A stretch of DNA of 32,981 nucleotides, taken from contig CANRFN010000052.1 in assembly GCA_947629915.1 (NCBI GenBank), forward strand, positions 1 to 32,981, written 5' to 3'. The first letter of the stretch is position 1; every line of letters begins with the position of its first letter. Of this stretch, positions 24,028-31,802 are shown one piece after another. Origin of the DNA: an uncultured Oscillospiraceae bacterium. GTDB taxonomy: Bacteria; Bacillota; Clostridia; Oscillospirales; Oscillospiraceae. The position numbers and the translations under genes were made by a program. The notes beneath the pieces were generated by a model that searched no databases, had not been told where the DNA came from, and saw only the letters and a program-made list of their open reading frames with translations.

Positions 24028-24876
24028 TCAGAGACGCTCCGCGATCTTCCGCCCAGTGGGCGTGGCGGCAAGGCCGCCCTCGCCGGTCTCCCGGAGGGCA
24101 GAGGGGAGGGACTTGCCCACGGCTGCCATGGCATCGATCACCTCATCGCAGGGGATGCCGGCGTTCAGACCGGCCATTGCCATGTCTGCCGCGGCTATGG
24201 CGTTCACCGCGCCCATCACGTTCCGCTTGATGCAGGGGATCTCCACGAGGCCCGCCACGGGGTCGCAGACGAGGCCCAGGATGTTCTGCAGTGCCATCCC
24301 GCAGGCGGCGGCCATCTCCGCCGGCGTGCCGCCCCGGGCGTGGACCAGGGCCGCTGCCGCCATCCCGGAGGCAGAGCCCACCTCCGCCTGACAGCCGCCC
24401 TCGGCGCCGGAGATGCTGGCCCGGGAGGCGATCACCTGGCCGAAGCCGGCAGCCACATAGAGGCACTGCACCATGAGTTCATCGGATAGATTGTCCCGTT
24501 TCTGCAGGGGGAGCAATACGGCCGGCATCACGCCGCTGGCCCCGGCGGTGGGGGCGGCCACGATCCGGCCCATGCAGGCGTTGTGCTCGCCCACCATCAG
24601 GGCAGTGCTGATCACCTCTTGAATGAAAGGTCCTGCAATGGTGCCCTTGGCCGCGGCCATTTTGGCGGCCTGTCCGCCGGAGAGACCGCAGGTGGAGCGG
24701 CGGTCTGGGTCATATTCGCGGGTGGAGCGCTGCATGGCGGCCCAGAGGGTGTTCATCTTGGCGAGACTGTCCTGCTGAGAGACACCCCGATCCCGGCAGT
24801 CGTCATCCAGAACGGCCTGCCACAGGGGCTCATTGGCAGCGGCGTCCAGTATTGCTTGTACGGATCCAAATGCCAT
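24028..24876 (-). CDS. sdaAA: L-serine ammonia-lyase, iron-sulfur-dependent, alpha subunit
   Basis: 282 residues, the catalytic half of the two-subunit enzyme that turns L-serine into pyruvate and ammonia. Visible family segments are APTAGASGVMPAVLLPL, ISGAEGGCQAEVGSASGMAAA (cluster Cys) and NILGLVCDPVAGLVEIPCIKRN (two further cluster Cys); together they hold the 4Fe-4S cluster. The ATG at 24876 is 12 bases after GAGGAGG and 7 bases after the beta subunit stop. The cytoplasmic, oxygen-sensitive enzyme fits a strict anaerobe. The pyruvate it forms could feed the ilv pathway. Confidence 0.95.
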   Translation of the reverse strand: MAFGSVQAILDAAANEPLWQAVLDDDCRDRGVSQQDSLAKMNTLWAAMQRSTREYDPDRRSTCGLSGGQAAKMAAAKGTIAGPFIQEVISTALMVGEHNACMGRIVAAPTAGASGVMPAVLLPLQKRDNLSDELMVQCLYVAAGFGQVIASRASISGAEGGCQAEVGSASGMAAAALVHARGGTPAEMAAACGMALQNILGLVCDPVAGLVEIPCIKRNVMGAVNAIAAADMAMAGLNAGIPCDEVIDAMAAVGKSLPSALRETGEGGLAATPTGRKIAERL

Positions 24877-24883
24877 AGCGGTC

Positions 24884-25552
24884 TCAGGCCTCCTCGTTCA
24901 TGTTGAGATAGGTGCAGCGAGCCACTCCGTCCAGATTGGCGATGTCCCGCCGCAGTTCTTCGGACAGGGGCTGGTCGCACTCGATTACCATCACCGCGAG
25001 GCCGCCCCGGCGGTCCCGGTGGAGCTGCATGCTGGCGATGTTGGCCCCGTGCTGGTAGAGGGCGGCGCTCACTTCAAAGAGCATGCCCGGGCGGTCCACG
25101 TTCCGCACCACCAGGGTGGGGAGCTCCCCGTTGAAGGTGGCTGCCAGGCCATCGATGGCATTTACCTGTACCCGTCCGCCGCCCAGGGAACTGGCGGAGA
25201 GGGTGGTGGTGCGCCCGCTGGGGTGGGTGAGCACCAGATAGGCGGTGTTGGGGTGGGCGTTGCGGAGCTCCCCGGTGTGAATGTACACGTCCATGCCGGC
25301 CTCTTTGGCCAGCTGGAAGCTGCGGGGGATGTCCGGGTGGTCCGGCTGCATGCCCAGAAGGCCCGCCACGATGGCCCGGTCCGTGCCGTGGCCTGCGCCG
25401 GTGGCGGCAAAGGAGCCGTGGAGCAGAATGTCTGCCGCCAGGGGCTGGACCCCCAGGAGGTGGCGAGCCAGCAGGCCGATGCGCACGGCCCCGGCGGTGT
25501 GGGAAGACGATGGACCCACCATAATGGGGCCCATGATGTCGAAGATGGTCAA
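24884..25552 (-). CDS. sdaAB: L-serine ammonia-lyase, iron-sulfur-dependent, beta subunit
   Basis: 222 residues from a TTG start at 25552, chosen because AGGAGGATC lies just upstream and IFDIMGPIMVGPSSSHTAGAVRIG is the normal N-terminus; in-frame codons to 25657 run into the promoter. GPSSSHTAGAVR is the substrate-loop signature. Residues from about 150 (FNGELPTLVVRNVDRPGMLFEVSAAL) form an ACT domain, the usual site of serine or metal control in this class. It is the first gene of sdaAB-sdaAA. Confidence 0.93.
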   Translation of the reverse strand: MTIFDIMGPIMVGPSSSHTAGAVRIGLLARHLLGVQPLAADILLHGSFAATGAGHGTDRAIVAGLLGMQPDHPDIPRSFQLAKEAGMDVYIHTGELRNAHPNTAYLVLTHPSGRTTTLSASSLGGGRVQVNAIDGLAATFNGELPTLVVRNVDRPGMLFEVSAALYQHGANIASMQLHRDRRGGLAVMVIECDQPLSEELRRDIANLDGVARCTYLNMNEEA

Positions 25553-25613
25553 GAGTGATCCTCCTTCTCTCGCCTGTGATGGATTCCAGGCAACCGATGA
25601 AAAAGCTGTCCCC

Positions 25614-25642
25614 ATTGTACCTGGAACGAGGGGGAAAGTCAA
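25614..25642 (-). promoter_or_regulatory. Promoter of sdaAB-sdaAA
   Basis: Minus strand: TTGACT (25642-25637), 17-base spacer, TACAAT (25619-25614), about 60 bases before the TTG start. The rest of the gap up to 25800 shows no gene. Confidence 0.75.
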
Positions 25643-25802
25643 CGAGAAGGGAGACAAAAATGGAAGTTTCGGCAGGTTCCCTGGATAGTCTGCACAAGAT
25701 GGCGTTTCGCCTGTGAGGCCAATTTTTGCTGTGCAGCCATTTCCCTTTACGGCTATTGTAATGGATAAGTCTCACTCCTGTATACAGCAGACCAGGGCGA
25801 AA

Positions 25803-25844
25803 TCAAAAACCGATGCCCATTCCGCAGGGGCGGAATGGGCATCG
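25803..25844 (-). terminator. Terminator of the SGNH lipoprotein gene
   Basis: A perfect 14-bp stem (25844-25831 with 25826-25813), loop of four, followed on the minus strand by GGTTTTTGATTT. Confidence 0.8.
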
Positions 25845-25866
25845 GGCGTCACTGAACTGGAAATTC

Positions 25867-27645
25867 TCAGACCAGAGAGGGACTGGGCGGAACGATCTCG
25901 CCGGCATCCGGCAGCGGCTCATCGGAGGGATCCGGATTGTCTGTTGGGGCAGGGGGATCCACCGGTGCGGGAGAGGGCTCCTGGGTGGGCACTTCCTCGG
26001 TTGCAGGCGGGGCCGGCTCTGTGGGGGCCTCGCCCTCCGCCGGGGGTGCGGTCTCTACCGGTGTCTCAGTGGTCTCTGCCGGAGACTCCGGGGTTGGAAC
26101 AGGTTCCTCGGTGGGGACGGGCGGCTCTTCAGACGGCTCTGCGGGTGGTGTCTCAACCGGAACCTCTGCGGGCGGTGTCTCAACTGGAACCTCCGTGGGT
26201 GCCGCCGGCTCAGACGGGGCGGGAGCGGGCTCGGTGGAGGGTACTTCTGTTGGCGTCTCAGTGGGGGCTGCAGAGGGCTCTGTACTGGGCTCTGTGCTGG
26301 GTACCTCGGTGGGCTCTCCGGCAGGCGTCTCAACCGGTACCTCCGTAGGTTCTGCGGCAGGCGTCTCAACCGGTGCCTCTGTGGGTTCTCCGGTGGGCGC
26401 TTCTGTCGGGACATCTGTGGGCGCCTCCGATGGCTCTACCGCCATCGTGCCGTTTCTGCAGGCGAAGTACACCGCAGGGTCGATGTAGTGGGTGCGGAGA
26501 TATTCTCCCCAGCGGGCATAGGCGCTGGAGATGAAGTGGCAGCCGTCCGAGGCCAGGCTGTAGGGCAGCTGGCCGTTCTCGTCCCGGTACACCTCCGCCA
26601 GGTTGAGCAGCACCGCCTTCTTCTCGGTGGCCACCCGGATGATGGCCTCATTGAAGGTATTGAGATTGGTGTTGTTGAACTTGGCCCCCAGATTGGCCCG
26701 GGCCTTCTGGTCGTTGAGGGGCGGCATGGTGAGCATGTACAGCACCGCGTTGGGCTGGGTCTCCAGGATTCGGTCCACCAACTGGGAGAGGCGCTGCTCA
26801 TAGGTGGCGGAATTGGAGCCCAGTTCGTTGATGCCCAGCATCAGGTAGACCTTGCCGAACTGCCTCTGGGCCAGGAGATTGTACAGGGTGTAGCTGGAGC
26901 CATTGAAGTCCCAGGTGAAGCGCTTGTCGTTCACGGTGTAGACAGACAGGCCGCGCTTCCAGAGACAGGTGCCGTTCTTGATGCCGCTCCAGTACTGGAA
27001 GCCCTCGGTGCGGGAGTCCCCGATGAAGGCGGCGTCATCAAAGAAGGCATCGGTGCCGATGGGGTCCGATGGGGCGAGAAAGGTGCCAAAGGCGTATGCC
27101 TGGGAGGCGGCGCCCGGGTAGGTCAGCTGCAGATTCGGGTCCAGCGTGGCCACCACCGGCGTGGGCGGAGGGGGAGGTGTGGGCTCAGGCGTGGGGACGG
27201 GAGCAGGAGTGGGTACCGGCGTTGGTGTCGCTGCCGGAACAGGCGTGGAAACTGGCGTGGGCACCTCCGTTGGCGCGGGTGTGGGTATCGGTGTTGGCAC
27301 CGGCGCGGGTTCCGGCGTAGACTCAGGTGTAGGCGCAGAAGTCGGCTCCGGTGTTATCTCCGGGGTGGGCTCAGGCGTGGGTGCGGGAGTGGGTTCCGGG
27401 GTAGATTCCGGCGTGGGCTCGGGTGTCGGCTCTGCTGTGGGTTCCACTGTCGGCGCAGGCGTGGGATCCTGCGTTGGCTCCGCTGTAGGCGTTGGCGATG
27501 GGGTCGGCGGAACCGTGGGGGTGGCCGTGGGAACAGGAGAGGCCGGTGCCATGGTGGGGGCCGGCTGGGCAAAGGACGCGCAGCCGCTGAGAAGGGATGA
27601 TATCAGCACCGCTGCCAGGGCGGCAGCGAGGACACGTTGGGACAT
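25867..27645 (-). CDS. Lipoprotein with SGNH/GDSL hydrolase domain between Pro/Thr-rich tails
   Basis: 592 residues. Residues 1-22 are a lipoprotein signal ending in the lipobox LLSGC (Cys22). Residues ~25-165 are a Pro-Thr-Glu repeat of the TPEPTP type. Residues ~168-400 form an SGNH domain with FIGDSRTEGF (nucleophile Ser near 211), LMLGINELG (Gly/Asn block) and SDGCHF (Asp and His of the triad). Residues ~400-592 are a second Pro/Thr/Glu tail (VPVETP, EPTEVP) with DNA-level repeats. The tails look like flexible, acidic cell-wall spacers, so the domain would work outside the membrane as an esterase or deacetylase on wall polymer or glycan. The substrate is not readable. The ATG follows AGGAA; promoter and terminator are its own. 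Large antisense open frames here are a by-product of the low-complexity coding. Confidence 0.88.
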   Translation of the reverse strand: MSQRVLAAALAAVLISSLLSGCASFAQPAPTMAPASPVPTATPTVPPTPSPTPTAEPTQDPTPAPTVEPTAEPTPEPTPESTPEPTPAPTPEPTPEITPEPTSAPTPESTPEPAPVPTPIPTPAPTEVPTPVSTPVPAATPTPVPTPAPVPTPEPTPPPPPTPVVATLDPNLQLTYPGAASQAYAFGTFLAPSDPIGTDAFFDDAAFIGDSRTEGFQYWSGIKNGTCLWKRGLSVYTVNDKRFTWDFNGSSYTLYNLLAQRQFGKVYLMLGINELGSNSATYEQRLSQLVDRILETQPNAVLYMLTMPPLNDQKARANLGAKFNNTNLNTFNEAIIRVATEKKAVLLNLAEVYRDENGQLPYSLASDGCHFISSAYARWGEYLRTHYIDPAVYFACRNGTMAVEPSEAPTDVPTEAPTGEPTEAPVETPAAEPTEVPVETPAGEPTEVPSTEPSTEPSAAPTETPTEVPSTEPAPAPSEPAAPTEVPVETPPAEVPVETPPAEPSEEPPVPTEEPVPTPESPAETTETPVETAPPAEGEAPTEPAPPATEEVPTQEPSPAPVDPPAPTDNPDPSDEPLPDAGEIVPPSPSLV

Positions 27646-27734
27646 ACGGGCATCATTCCTATCAAGAAGTGCCGGGGCAGACCTGGGAAAGACGAACTGC
27701 CGGCAGCAAAGTCTGAACGGATGTTCAACCCAAA

Positions 27735-27763
27735 AATATACAGCAGGGAAGGACAGATTGCAA
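27735..27763 (-). promoter_or_regulatory. Promoter of the SGNH lipoprotein gene
   Basis: Minus strand: TTGCAA (27763-27758), 17-base spacer, TATATT (27740-27735), about 90 bases before the ATG. Confidence 0.6.
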
Positions 27764-27881
27764 GCTATTTTTCAACGGTTTTTCTGCCCAAATGTGGGTG
27801 ATAGCGGGGAAGTTTCATGGCACTTTTGCAGGGGTGAATCCGGAAAGTGCCTGTGAGAAGACAGCAGCTGCAACAAGCCGG

Positions 27882-28147
27882 TCAAGGGGTTCCATCGGCG
27901 GTAAGATGGACGATTTCCGGGATATAGTCTTTCAGGGACTCACCCCGGTGAACCGCACCACCGCCACCTCTGTGCCATGGACCACGGCGGCAGTCTGAAA
28001 TCTGCCGTCCCTGGTGGCGGCCACAGCCAGAAAAGCTGTTCCATCCACATCGAGGTACTCCACGTCCCAGTCTGTCCCGTTCTCATCCCGCCACCAGACA
28101 GTCTCACCCGGGGATGGTGGGAGAACGATACGGAGGACGGCGATCGC
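27882..28147 (-). pseudogene. Coding remnant after the discoidin-like gene, with one frameshift
   Basis: Directly after the TGA of the gene ending at 28148, the same minus frame continues for 71 codons with protein-like text: GETVWWRDENGTDWDVEYLD, then VDGTAFLAVAATRDGRFQT and AAVVHGTEVAVVRFTG. It stops at 27932. A -1 shift at the GGGG run before that stop continues as ESLKDYIPEIVHLTADGTP to a stop at 27882. There is no usable start codon near the beginning and no ribosome site. It is probably the C-terminal end of a decayed gene, or of a longer version of the upstream gene. I do not recognise the family. Confidence 0.4.
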
Positions 28148-28975
28148 TCAGGCCTGTGCCTCCGTCCCCCAGACCTCAATCTGGGTGAGGGCGGTGTACA
28201 GGCTGGCGTCCTCGTGCTTTTTCAGGTTGCACAGGGTGAGCTGGGTGATGGTCCGCGGGGCGATGGGGAAGACCTGGGGGACAGCAGACTTCTGCAGAGT
28301 AAGGTGCTCGGTGCTGCCGTCTGAGAAGCGCACATCCGCGTCTGTCCAAAAGCTGTCGTGGGGAAAATCGGCCCGGAGGGTGAGACGAAGGGCGTCAATG
28401 TGCACCGGACGGCCGAAATCGATGGTCAGCTGGGCCTCCGGATCTCGGTTGTTGCTCCACGCCTGGTAGGGCCAGACCAGATGGGCGCTGTTCTCCAAAA
28501 TGCCATCGATGGCGCAGCGGGGCGCAAACCCCGGGCTGGTGGGCTGGATGTTGGAGGTGGCGTGGGGGAAGAACCCGGTGTCCTTGCCGTTGCCCATGGG
28601 CCCCTGGCCGTAGAATGCGTGGTCATAGGGATTGAATGCCAGGTTTCGGCGGCGGGAGATCTCCTCAGGTGTGGCAAAACGGGCCCGGATGACGTGGCAG
28701 CTGCCGGTGAAGCTCTTGGGACTGTACGGCAGCGGCGCTGGCTTCTCACTGCGGGGGATGGGGAAGACGATGCGGGTCTGCCGGATGTAGACCAGCGCCT
28801 CCGGCATGGTGTCCTCGAACTGGACGATGCAATAGGTACCGGGGTGTCCGATCTCCAGGGAGAGCATCTCCCCTGGGTGGTATTCATTGCAGTACACCGC
28901 GCTCACCCGCTCCGGTGCACACACCGAGAAGAGAATCCCGCCCTTTCCAAAGAGCTTCAGGCCCAGATCGTCCAT
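28148..28975 (-). CDS. Discoidin (F5/8 type C)-like protein of the uronate cluster
   Basis: 275 residues. The C-terminal ~150 residues look like a galactose-binding beta sandwich of discoidin type: PGFAPRCAIDGILEN, AWSNNRDPEAQLTIDFGRPVHIDALRLTLR and a final TALTQIEVWGTEA, the usual last strand. The N-terminal half (KLFGKGGILFSVCAPERVSAVYCNEYHPGEMLSLEIG) has no family I can name. No signal peptide is present, so it is probably cytoplasmic. The ATG lies 3 bases after the dehydrogenase stop, with GGGAG before it. Position at the end of a GH88/DhuI/DhuD run suggests sugar binding or processing of an unsaturated uronate product. The frame continues with coding-like sequence after the stop. Confidence 0.7.
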   Translation of the reverse strand: MDDLGLKLFGKGGILFSVCAPERVSAVYCNEYHPGEMLSLEIGHPGTYCIVQFEDTMPEALVYIRQTRIVFPIPRSEKPAPLPYSPKSFTGSCHVIRARFATPEEISRRRNLAFNPYDHAFYGQGPMGNGKDTGFFPHATSNIQPTSPGFAPRCAIDGILENSAHLVWPYQAWSNNRDPEAQLTIDFGRPVHIDALRLTLRADFPHDSFWTDADVRFSDGSTEHLTLQKSAVPQVFPIAPRTITQLTLCNLKKHEDASLYTALTQIEVWGTEAQA

Positions 28976-28978
28976 GGG

Positions 28979-29785
28979 TTACTCTCCCGCCGGCTGCTTG
29001 CCGATGTACGCCAGGATGCCGCCGTCCACATAGAGAATGTGGCCGTTCACGAAGTCCGAGGCGGGGCTGGCCAGGAAGACCGCGGGACCGCCCAGATCCT
29101 CTGCCTCGCCCCAGCGGTTGGCCGGGGTCTTGGCCAGGATGAAGCTGTCGAAGGGATGGCGCTTGCCGTCCGGCTGGGGCTCCCGGAGGGGCGCGGTCTG
29201 GGGCGTGGCGATGTAGCCCGGGCCGATGCCGTTGCACTGGATGTTGTACTCGCCGTACTCGGAGGCGATGTTCTTGGTGAGCATCTTCAGGCCGCCCTTG
29301 GCAGCGGCGTAGGCGGAGACGGTCTCACGGCCCAGCTCGCTCATCATGGAGCAGATGTTGATGATCTTGCCGCCGCCCTGTTCGATCATCCCGGGGATGA
29401 CCGCCTTGGACATGATGAAGGGGCCGTTCAGGTCGATGTCCACCACCTTGCGGAACTGGGCGGCGCTCATCTCCAGCATGGGGATGCGCATGATGATGCC
29501 GGCGTTGTTCACCAGGATGTGGATGGGCCCAACCTCTTCCTTCACCTTGGCCACGAGCTCCGCCGCCGCGGCCTCGTCCGTGACATCGCAGACATAGCCG
29601 TGAGCATCAATGCCCGCCTCTTGGTACGATGCCATGCCCTTGTCCACCAGCTCCTGGCGGATGTCGTTGAACACGATGGTGGCGCCGGCGCCTGCCATGG
29701 CCTTGGCGATGGCGAACCCGATGCCGTAGCTGGCACCGGTCACCAGCGCCACTTTGCCGTCCAGGCGAAAGTCTTTCATATCCAT
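28979..29785 (-). CDS. dhuD: SDR dehydrogenase, DhuD / gluconate 5-dehydrogenase type
   Basis: 268 residues, classical short-chain dehydrogenase. The cofactor motif is TGASYGIG (about 16-23), NNAG follows near 93, the catalytic Ser is in NICSMMSELG, and Tyr and Lys are in SAYAAAKGG. The C-terminus FVNGHILYVDGGILAYIGKQP is the signature of streptococcal Ga5DH/DhuD. In glycosaminoglycan degradation DhuD reduces 3-deoxy-D-glycero-2,5-hexodiulosonate to 2-keto-3-deoxygluconate. With the isomerase and GH88 genes upstream this role is more likely than gluconate oxidation. The ATG 29785 follows GAAGGAGG by ten bases; ATG 29779 is the alternative. Confidence 0.85.
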   Translation of the reverse strand: MDMKDFRLDGKVALVTGASYGIGFAIAKAMAGAGATIVFNDIRQELVDKGMASYQEAGIDAHGYVCDVTDEAAAAELVAKVKEEVGPIHILVNNAGIIMRIPMLEMSAAQFRKVVDIDLNGPFIMSKAVIPGMIEQGGGKIINICSMMSELGRETVSAYAAAKGGLKMLTKNIASEYGEYNIQCNGIGPGYIATPQTAPLREPQPDGKRHPFDSFILAKTPANRWGEAEDLGGPAVFLASPASDFVNGHILYVDGGILAYIGKQPAGE

Positions 29786-29838
29786 AGCGTGATATCCTCC
29801 TTCAATTTGCTTGTCTGGGTTGTGTGATGCTTCTTGCC

Positions 29839-30474
29839 CTACAGAAGGCCCTTCACATAGGCTGCGATGGCGGCATCCTTGCAGCTGGGGAAGAACAGCT
29901 CCGCGAAGTGCTCTCCCGCCACGGCTCCCTTCACCAGGGCCGGGTCCAGATCCGGGAGGATCTCCAGCAGCGGGCGGAATGCCTTGGCTCGGACGTTGTC
30001 CAGGATGCCCTTGTTGCGCATCTCCGGCTCCCGGCGCTCCGGGGGATAGCCATGGCCGTGGCCGAAGCCGAAGAGCTTCTCAAAGCAGTACTCCAGGTTC
30101 AGCTCGCCGCCCCAGCCGAAGCCCTTGGCGAAGGGCATGGCGATGGCATTGCCATCGTTGACGTGGACGAAGGTGTAGGCGTCCACGGGGTCCTCCACAT
30201 GGCCGCAGATCACGCCGGGGAAGCTGTTCAGGGCCAGCATGGCGCCCTCGCCGGTGCCGCAGCCGGTTACCACATAGTCTGCCGCGCCGCTGTTCAGGAG
30301 GAGGGCGGCGAGAATGCCGTTCTGTACGTAGGTGAGCTGGGCAGCATCGTCTGCGGCGTACATACCGTAGTTGTCCACCGTGTGCCCCATGGGCTCTACT
30401 ACCTTTTTCAGGGCCGCCAGAATGGTGCCGTTCTTCGCGGCCTGGCTGTTTTCGTTGATCAGTGCGATTCGCAT
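29839..30474 (-). CDS. dhuI: RpiB/LacAB-fold sugar isomerase, DhuI type
   Basis: 211 residues from ATG 30474. The N-terminal ~140 residues have the RpiB/LacA fold: MRIALINENSQAAKNGTILAAL, DYVVTGCGTGEGAMLALNSFPGVICGHVEDP and HVNDGNAIAMPFAKG. A ~70-residue C-terminal extension, absent from ribose-5-phosphate isomerases, is typical of the streptococcal enzyme DhuI, which isomerises 4-deoxy-L-threo-5-hexosulose-uronate from unsaturated glucuronic or iduronic acid. This replaces KduI of pectin pathways. The neighbours (GH88 upstream, DhuD-like dehydrogenase downstream) match the streptococcal gene set. A TTG at 30483 is in frame but too close to the AAAGG site. Confidence 0.82.
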   Translation of the reverse strand: MRIALINENSQAAKNGTILAALKKVVEPMGHTVDNYGMYAADDAAQLTYVQNGILAALLLNSGAADYVVTGCGTGEGAMLALNSFPGVICGHVEDPVDAYTFVHVNDGNAIAMPFAKGFGWGGELNLEYCFEKLFGFGHGHGYPPERREPEMRNKGILDNVRAKAFRPLLEILPDLDPALVKGAVAGEHFAELFFPSCKDAAIAAYVKGLL

Positions 30475-30500
30475 GGCGTACAAGACCTTTCTTTGGGATT

Positions 30501-30544
30501 GGAAAAGACTGCCCCCGGAGACACGGCATTGTTTCCGGGGGCAG
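30501..30544 (-). terminator. Hairpin between the GH88 gene and dhuI
   Basis: An 11-bp perfect stem (30544-30534 with 30519-30509) followed on the minus strand by TCTTTTCC. It lies inside the cluster, so it may tune expression rather than end it. Confidence 0.6.
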
Positions 30545-30592
30545 CTTTAGAGGAGAGAGGGGGCCTATGGGAGCCCCTGCGCAGCGGCTGGA

Positions 30593-31783
30593 TTACCAGA
30601 GGTGGGTGTCGCAGCCCTTCAGCTTGCGAAGCGCCTCAATGTAGTAGTAGTCTGCGTAGATGAAGTTGATGTTGCGGCCCGGGAGGTGATACCCCGCGGT
30701 GCCGTGGAGGGTGATGGGATCGGTCTTGGGATCCCAGTCTGCGCTCTTGTCGTCAATGGCGTGGAGCATTTTCAACGCGACCCCCAGATAGAGGTCCTGC
30801 TTCTCCGGCACCAGCTCCGCGAGATCGATGAGGGCGGTGGCCAGCACGCCGGCGGCGATGTCGTCCTGGACCCAGGGCTCAGGGGGCTGCCGGAAGTCCG
30901 ATGGGATGAGGCCGTCCTCGGGGATGTTGGGGAGCACATAGCCGGCGATCTTCTCGGCGGTGTCCAGATAGGCCTTCTTGCCGGTGGCCTTGTAGCTGTC
31001 TGTGAAGCCGCAGAGGCCCCAGCCCTGCCCCCGGCTCCAGGCAGAGCCCTTACCGTACCCCTGGCCGCCGAAGTTGTCCACATAGGCGCCGGTGTCTGGG
31101 TCGAACTCATTGATGTGGATGACGCTGCCGTCCTCCCGGACGAAGTACTGCATGGCCATGTCGGCGTGGCGCATGGCGATGTTGCGGTAGCGGGGGTCGC
31201 CGGTGACCTCGCTGGCCCAGTAGAGCAGGGGGAGGTTCATCATGCAGTCGATGATGGTGACGCCCGCCAAGCGCATGGGCGGGTCCACCTTGGAGAGGGC
31301 CATCTTCTCATCGCCCACGCCCCAGGCCCGGATGATGTTGGGCACCGGGTTAAACCGGCCGGCCAGCCACTTGGCGGCGCTGAGGCCGCTCTGCAGGGCG
31401 GTCTTGTCCCCGGTGATCTTGTACTCCAGCACGGCGGTGGGCAGCCAGAGGAAGCCGATGTCGTGGGTGTCCATCTCCAACAGCATGCCGTCCAGGATGG
31501 GCAGGGTGAACTTGGCGATCTCCTGATAGCGGGCATCGTGGGTCTCATCGTACATCTGCCACAGCATGCCGGCCCAGAAGCCGTTGGTCCAGAAGCCCTT
31601 GGCCATGCCGGTGGGGCCTTGGGCCTCTAATTTGTTGTCATGGACGCCGTTCTGGGCCTCGCTGGGCAGCTTGGCCCGGGAGCGCTCCCGCACCTTGCTG
31701 AGCTTGATGTGGGCCTTTTTCAGGGTCTCGTCCACCCAGGCGCGGTCTTCCGCGCTGAGCATAGCAGTTATTTTTTCACTCAT
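30593..31783 (-). CDS. ugl: GH88 unsaturated glucuronyl hydrolase
   Basis: 396 residues from ATG 31783, eight bases after GTGAGGA; a GTG at 31798 is the alternative. Family features are FWTNGFWAGMLWQMYDET, THDIGFLW (Asp near 108) and TIIDCMMNLPLLYWA (Asp near 179), which correspond in spacing to the two catalytic Asp of streptococcal UGL, then GSAWSRGQGWGLCG. GH88 enzymes hydrate the double bond of the unsaturated uronate left by polysaccharide lyases, releasing 4-deoxy-hexosulose-uronate and the partner sugar. No signal peptide is seen, so it acts in the cytoplasm after uptake. It ends 119 bases before dhuI and follows the transporter by 19 bases. Confidence 0.93.
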   Translation of the reverse strand: MSEKITAMLSAEDRAWVDETLKKAHIKLSKVRERSRAKLPSEAQNGVHDNKLEAQGPTGMAKGFWTNGFWAGMLWQMYDETHDARYQEIAKFTLPILDGMLLEMDTHDIGFLWLPTAVLEYKITGDKTALQSGLSAAKWLAGRFNPVPNIIRAWGVGDEKMALSKVDPPMRLAGVTIIDCMMNLPLLYWASEVTGDPRYRNIAMRHADMAMQYFVREDGSVIHINEFDPDTGAYVDNFGGQGYGKGSAWSRGQGWGLCGFTDSYKATGKKAYLDTAEKIAGYVLPNIPEDGLIPSDFRQPPEPWVQDDIAAGVLATALIDLAELVPEKQDLYLGVALKMLHAIDDKSADWDPKTDPITLHGTAGYHLPGRNINFIYADYYYIEALRKLKGCDTHLW

Positions 31784-31802
31784 ATTCGTATTCCTCACTG
31801 GA

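Noticed and set aside
26130..26390. Possible CRISPR-like repeats
   Set aside because: The repeated units are in-frame coding repeats (VPVETP) without unique spacers of constant length.
25813..27600. 595-codon plus-strand ORF of Gly, Arg, Cys and Leu
   Set aside because: It is the complement of the Pro/Thr repeat coding of the SGNH lipoprotein.
27940..28179. 79-residue minus-strand ORF rich in Arg, Ser and Pro
   Set aside because: Its composition is that of an out-of-frame reading; the neighbouring frame gives the protein-like remnant instead.
28358..29827. 489-codon plus-strand ORF over the dehydrogenase and discoidin-like genes
   Set aside because: It is antisense to dhuD and has no recognisable domain; its length reflects high GC at third positions.
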